A stretch of 15,665 nt of DNA from Coriobacteriales bacterium (GTDB lineage Bacteria > Actinomycetota > Coriobacteriia > Coriobacteriales > UBA8131). A program made the position numbers and the translations under genes. Where the stretch lies: positions 1 through 15,665 of the forward strand of contig JAIRTN010000074.1 in the NCBI GenBank assembly GCA_031254905.1, read 5' to 3'. The notes beneath the pieces were generated by a model that saw only the letters and a program-made list of their open reading frames with translations, did not search any database and was not told the origin of the DNA. Shown here piece by piece: positions 13,442 to 15,665 of the stretch. Within the stretch, counting starts at the first letter, position 1. The number at the start of each line of letters is the position of its first letter.

Positions 13442-15077
13442 GATCAAGAACACTTCGATCATCGAGTTGGAGGACGTCGGCGACGACGAAATGAACCGAC
13501 TCATTGACAAGACGATTACCGAGTTCGACGAGGGCGACCTTGTCACCGGAACCGTCGTCAAGATCGAACACGACGAAGTACTCCTTGACATCGGCTTTAA
13601 GTCCGAGGGCGTCATACCGGCGCGCGAGCTGTCCATCCGCAAAGACCTCGACCCTTCTGAAATCGTCAGCACGGGCGACAGGATTGAGGCTCTTGTTCTC
13701 CAGAAAGAAGATAAGGACGGACGTCTGATACTCTCCAAGCGACGCGCTGAACATGAGCGCGCTTGGATTGACATCGAGACAAAGTTCAACTCCGGCGAGA
13801 ACGTCATCGGCGAAGTCATCGAAATCGTCAAAGGCGGTCTTATCCTCGACATCGGCCTGCGCGGCTTCTTGCCGGCTTCCTTGGTCGATTTGCGTCGCGT
13901 GAAGGATTTGGATTCCTTCCTTGGCGAGCAGATTGAGGCGCGCGTCATCGAAATGGACCGCAACCGCAACAACGTCGTCCTCTCACGTCGCGTCGTGCTT
14001 GAGGAGGGCCGCAAGAACGAGCGGGCCGAAATTCTCGAAAAACTTGTTGAGGGCATGCGCCTGCGCGGAACCGTATCCTCCATCGTCGATTTTGGCGCAT
14101 TTGTCGACCTCGGCGGCATTGACGGTCTTGTGCATATCAGCGAACTCTCTTGGAGCCACGTCAGCCATCCTTCTGAAGTTGTTAAGGTTGGGGATGAGGT
14201 CGAGGTCGAAATTCTCGAAGTCGTCCTTGACCGAGAGCGTATCTCCCTCGGTCTTAAGCAGACAACCGAGGATCCGTGGCGCCAGCAGGTTAAGAGTTTC
14301 CCCATTGGCTCCATCATCGAAGGCAAGGTTACGAAACTCGTGAGTTTTGGAGCCTTTGTCGAGTTGGGCAACGGCATCGAGGGGCTTGTCCATATCTCCG
14401 AAATGGCAACGCGCCATATCGAATCGCCCTCTCAGGTGGTGCATGTTGGAGACCCCGTGCATGTAAAGGTCATGGAAGTTGACCCCGAACGCCGCCGTAT
14501 CTCTCTTTCTATGAAGTCAGCAGCGGAGACACTCGGCATCGAAATCGAAGTCGCCGAACCCGACCCGAATATGACAAAGCCGAAGCAGAAGTCGCGCAAG
14601 GAAAAAGCGGCGGCTGCTGAACCTGAGGCCGCTAAGGATGCTGCCGCAAGCGCCGAGGACGAAGCTGCGGAAGGGGAAGCACCTGCAGAGGAAGCACCTG
14701 CCGTTGATGAGGCCGAAGTTGAGGCCGAGGCTGCTCCGGCTGAGGAGGCGCCTGCTGTAGACGAGGCCGAGGTTGAGCCTGAGGCTGAAGCCGAGGCTCC
14801 CGAGGAAGAAGTTGCCGTAGCCGAGGAAGCCCCTGTGGCCGAGGAGCCTGTCGTCGAGGCGGAAGAAGTTATCGTAGAGGATGCCCCTGCCGCTGTAGAG
14901 GAAGTTGAAGTTCCTGAGGTGGCGGAAGAAGTTCCTGCTGCTGAGGAAGCCGAGGCTCCCGCAGCGGAGGAACCTGCTGCCGAAGCAGCCGAGGAGGCTC
15001 CTGTTGCTGACGAGGCCCCAGACGCCGAGGAAGCTGCTGTCGAGCCTGCTGAGGAAGAAGCTCCCGCTGAGGAATAA
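13434..15077 (+). CDS. rpsA: Ribosomal protein S1, four S1 domains with long acidic Ala/Glu tail
   Basis: S1 is the RNA-binding protein of the 30S subunit that helps load and unfold mRNA. The protein has 547 residues. The start is TTG 13434, giving MSEIKNTSIIELEDVGDDEM; no in-frame ATG lies just upstream, and AAAGGGG at 13420-13426 is the ribosome site. Four S1 domains are visible at about 34-103, 121-186, 206-275 and 291-360. The last two are the most typical, with DFGAFVDLGGIDGLVHISELSW (in part) and SFGAFVELGNGIEGLVHISEM. The E. coli protein has six; four is usual for Gram-positive forms. A basic stretch (KPKQKSRKEK, 382-391) leads into a 156-residue tail made almost only of Ala, Glu, Val, Pro and Asp, including two copies of EEAPAVDEAEVE. 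The tail should be disordered. It lies upstream of lepA, with which it may share a transcript. Confidence 0.95.
   Translation: MSEIKNTSIIELEDVGDDEMNRLIDKTITEFDEGDLVTGTVVKIEHDEVLLDIGFKSEGVIPARELSIRKDLDPSEIVSTGDRIEALVLQKEDKDGRLILSKRRAEHERAWIDIETKFNSGENVIGEVIEIVKGGLILDIGLRGFLPASLVDLRRVKDLDSFLGEQIEARVIEMDRNRNNVVLSRRVVLEEGRKNERAEILEKLVEGMRLRGTVSSIVDFGAFVDLGGIDGLVHISELSWSHVSHPSEVVKVGDEVEVEILEVVLDRERISLGLKQTTEDPWRQQVKSFPIGSIIEGKVTKLVSFGAFVELGNGIEGLVHISEMATRHIESPSQVVHVGDPVHVKVMEVDPERRRISLSMKSAAETLGIEIEVAEPDPNMTKPKQKSRKEKAAAAEPEAAKDAAASAEDEAAEGEAPAEEAPAVDEAEVEAEAAPAEEAPAVDEAEVEPEAEAEAPEEEVAVAEEAPVAEEPVVEAEEVIVEDAPAAVEEVEVPEVAEEVPAAEEAEAPAAEEPAAEAAEEAPVADEAPDAEEAAVEPAEEEAPAEE
14604..15074 (+). repeat. 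Low-complexity Ala/Glu-rich region of rpsA
   Basis: About 157 codons consist mainly of GCN, GAG/GAA, GTN and CCN. The twelve-residue unit EEAPAVDEAEVE is repeated at about 14689-14725 and 14743-14779 with synonymous differences, so the repeat is not fresh. The opposite strand reads as a long Ser/Ala frame purely from this composition. Confidence 0.8.
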
Positions 15078-15097
15078 CAGCGTTTCTGACCGATTAT

Positions 15098-15127
15098 GCA
15101 GACGGGCATCTTCGGGTGCCCGTCTGC
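15098..15127 (+). terminator. UUCG-capped hairpin between rpsA and lepA
   Basis: GCAGACGGGCA (15098-15108) pairs with TGCCCGTCTGC (15117-15127). The loop folds further: C15110 pairs G15115 around TTCG, giving the very stable cUUCGg tetraloop. No T-run follows, so termination may be partial; it could instead stabilise the rpsA message and reduce flow into lepA, whose start is 18 bases downstream. Confidence 0.55.
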
Positions 15128-15144
15128 GGTATGATTGAGCGAGT

Positions 15145-15665
15145 ATGACGGATTCCTGCCATATCAGAAACTTCTCTATCATCGCCCATATTGACCATGG
15201 GAAGTCAACCTTGGCCGATAGGGTTTTGCAGCTTACCCATACCATTGCCGACCGCGACATGGTTGAACAGGTGCTTGACTCCATGGACATTGAGCGGGAG
15301 CGTGGCATCACCATCAAGTCTCAGGCGGTTCGTATCATGTACGATGCCGACGATGGGCAAACCTACCAGTTCAACCTCATCGACACACCGGGGCACGTGG
15401 ATTTTACCTATGAGGTTTCGCGCTCGCTTGCGGCCTGCGAAGGCGCCGTGCTTGTGGTCGATTCGACTCAGGGTGTTGAGGCGCAGACGGTCGCAAATGC
15501 GCTGATGGCGATGAATGCCAACTTGGAAATAATCCCCCTCATCAATAAAATCGACCTTCCTGCCGCCGACGTCGAGCGTGTGCGTCATGAAATCGAGGAG
15601 GGTTTAGCGCTGCCTGCCGATGATGCTTTGACGGCATCGGGCAAGACCGGGGAAGGGGTTAAAGA
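15145..15665 (+). CDS. lepA: Elongation factor 4 (LepA), N-terminal part (cut by right edge)
   Basis: LepA is a ribosome-associated GTPase linked to translation and 30S maturation. The first 173 residues are visible from ATG 15145; the frame stays open to the window end. The opening [22 protein letters not shown] is characteristic of LepA. GTPase motifs are G1 AHIDHGKST at 14-22, switch I RERGITIK at 51-58, G3 DTPGH at 80-84, G4 NKID at 134-137, and G5 SGKTG at 165-169, where SAKTG is more common. The ribosome site is weak (GAGCGAG). It follows rpsA by 67 bp, with a UUCG hairpin between. A five-codon frame (ATG 15131 to TGA 15146-15148) overlaps its start and may couple initiation. Confidence 0.95.
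   Translation, partial: MTDSCHIRNFSIIAHIDHGKSTLADRVLQLTHTIADRDMVEQVLDSMDIERERGITIKSQAVRIMYDADDGQTYQFNLIDTPGHVDFTYEVSRSLAACEGAVLVVDSTQGVEAQTVANALMAMNANLEIIPLINKIDLPAADVERVRHEIEEGLALPADDALTASGKTGEGVK

Noticed and set aside
14432..15109. Ser/Ala-rich minus-strand frame resembling a surface or mucin-like protein
   Set aside because: It is the exact antisense of the Glu/Ala codon run in the S1 tail and is expected from composition alone.
1..15665. CRISPR array, tRNA, rRNA, insertion sequence or phage signatures
   Set aside because: No regularly spaced repeats, tRNA-like folds, transposase motifs or integrase motifs were seen on either strand.

Overview
The window reads as chromosomal sequence from a moderately GC-rich anaerobic bacterium. 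My best inference is Actinomycetota, class Coriobacteriia. The grounds are a K+-type membrane pyrophosphatase, a four-domain ribosomal protein S1 with a very long Ala/Glu tail, TTG starts on dnaG and rpsA, and an aromatic acid decarboxylase operon of the kind found in gut anaerobes. The genus cannot be told from the sequence alone. No rRNA, tRNA, insertion sequence, phage gene or CRISPR array is visible.

Region 1 (1-4660) is a catabolic island. A LysR-type regulator, cut by the left edge, is divergent from a four-gene operon: a UbiD-type decarboxylase (BsdC/VdcC class), a 67-residue zinc-ribbon subunit (BsdD/VdcD class), a divergent DASS/SLC13-type permease, and a UbiX flavin prenyltransferase. 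UbiX would make the prenylated FMN that the UbiD enzyme needs. The permease would take up the aromatic acid or release product. The regulator probably senses the substrate. The operon ends in a 17-bp perfect hairpin followed by an intrinsic terminator.

Region 2 (4661-8880) holds two housekeeping genes on the plus strand: hppA, a membrane-bound ion-pumping pyrophosphatase, and dnaG, the primase, which starts at TTG. dnaG is convergent with the copper genes.

Region 3 (8881-13260) is a copper or redox stress module. A minus-strand pair encodes a SafE-like membrane protein with a C-terminal cupredoxin domain and a CopA-type P1B ATPase carrying an unusual insertion of about 65 residues. They are divergent from an HxlR/DUF24-type winged-helix regulator. 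The shared region has four copies of a GATACTA-like motif.

Region 4 (13261-15665) is translational: rpsA behind a clear sigma70-type promoter and a roughly 130-nt leader, with a short upstream ORF overlapping the TTG start and a hairpin masking the ribosome binding site. A hairpin with a UUCG loop follows, then lepA, which is cut by the right edge.

The least explained elements are the rpsA leader, the permease that lacks the usual SNT signature, the CopA insertion, the HxlR-copper pairing, and the switchable hairpin downstream of ubiX.
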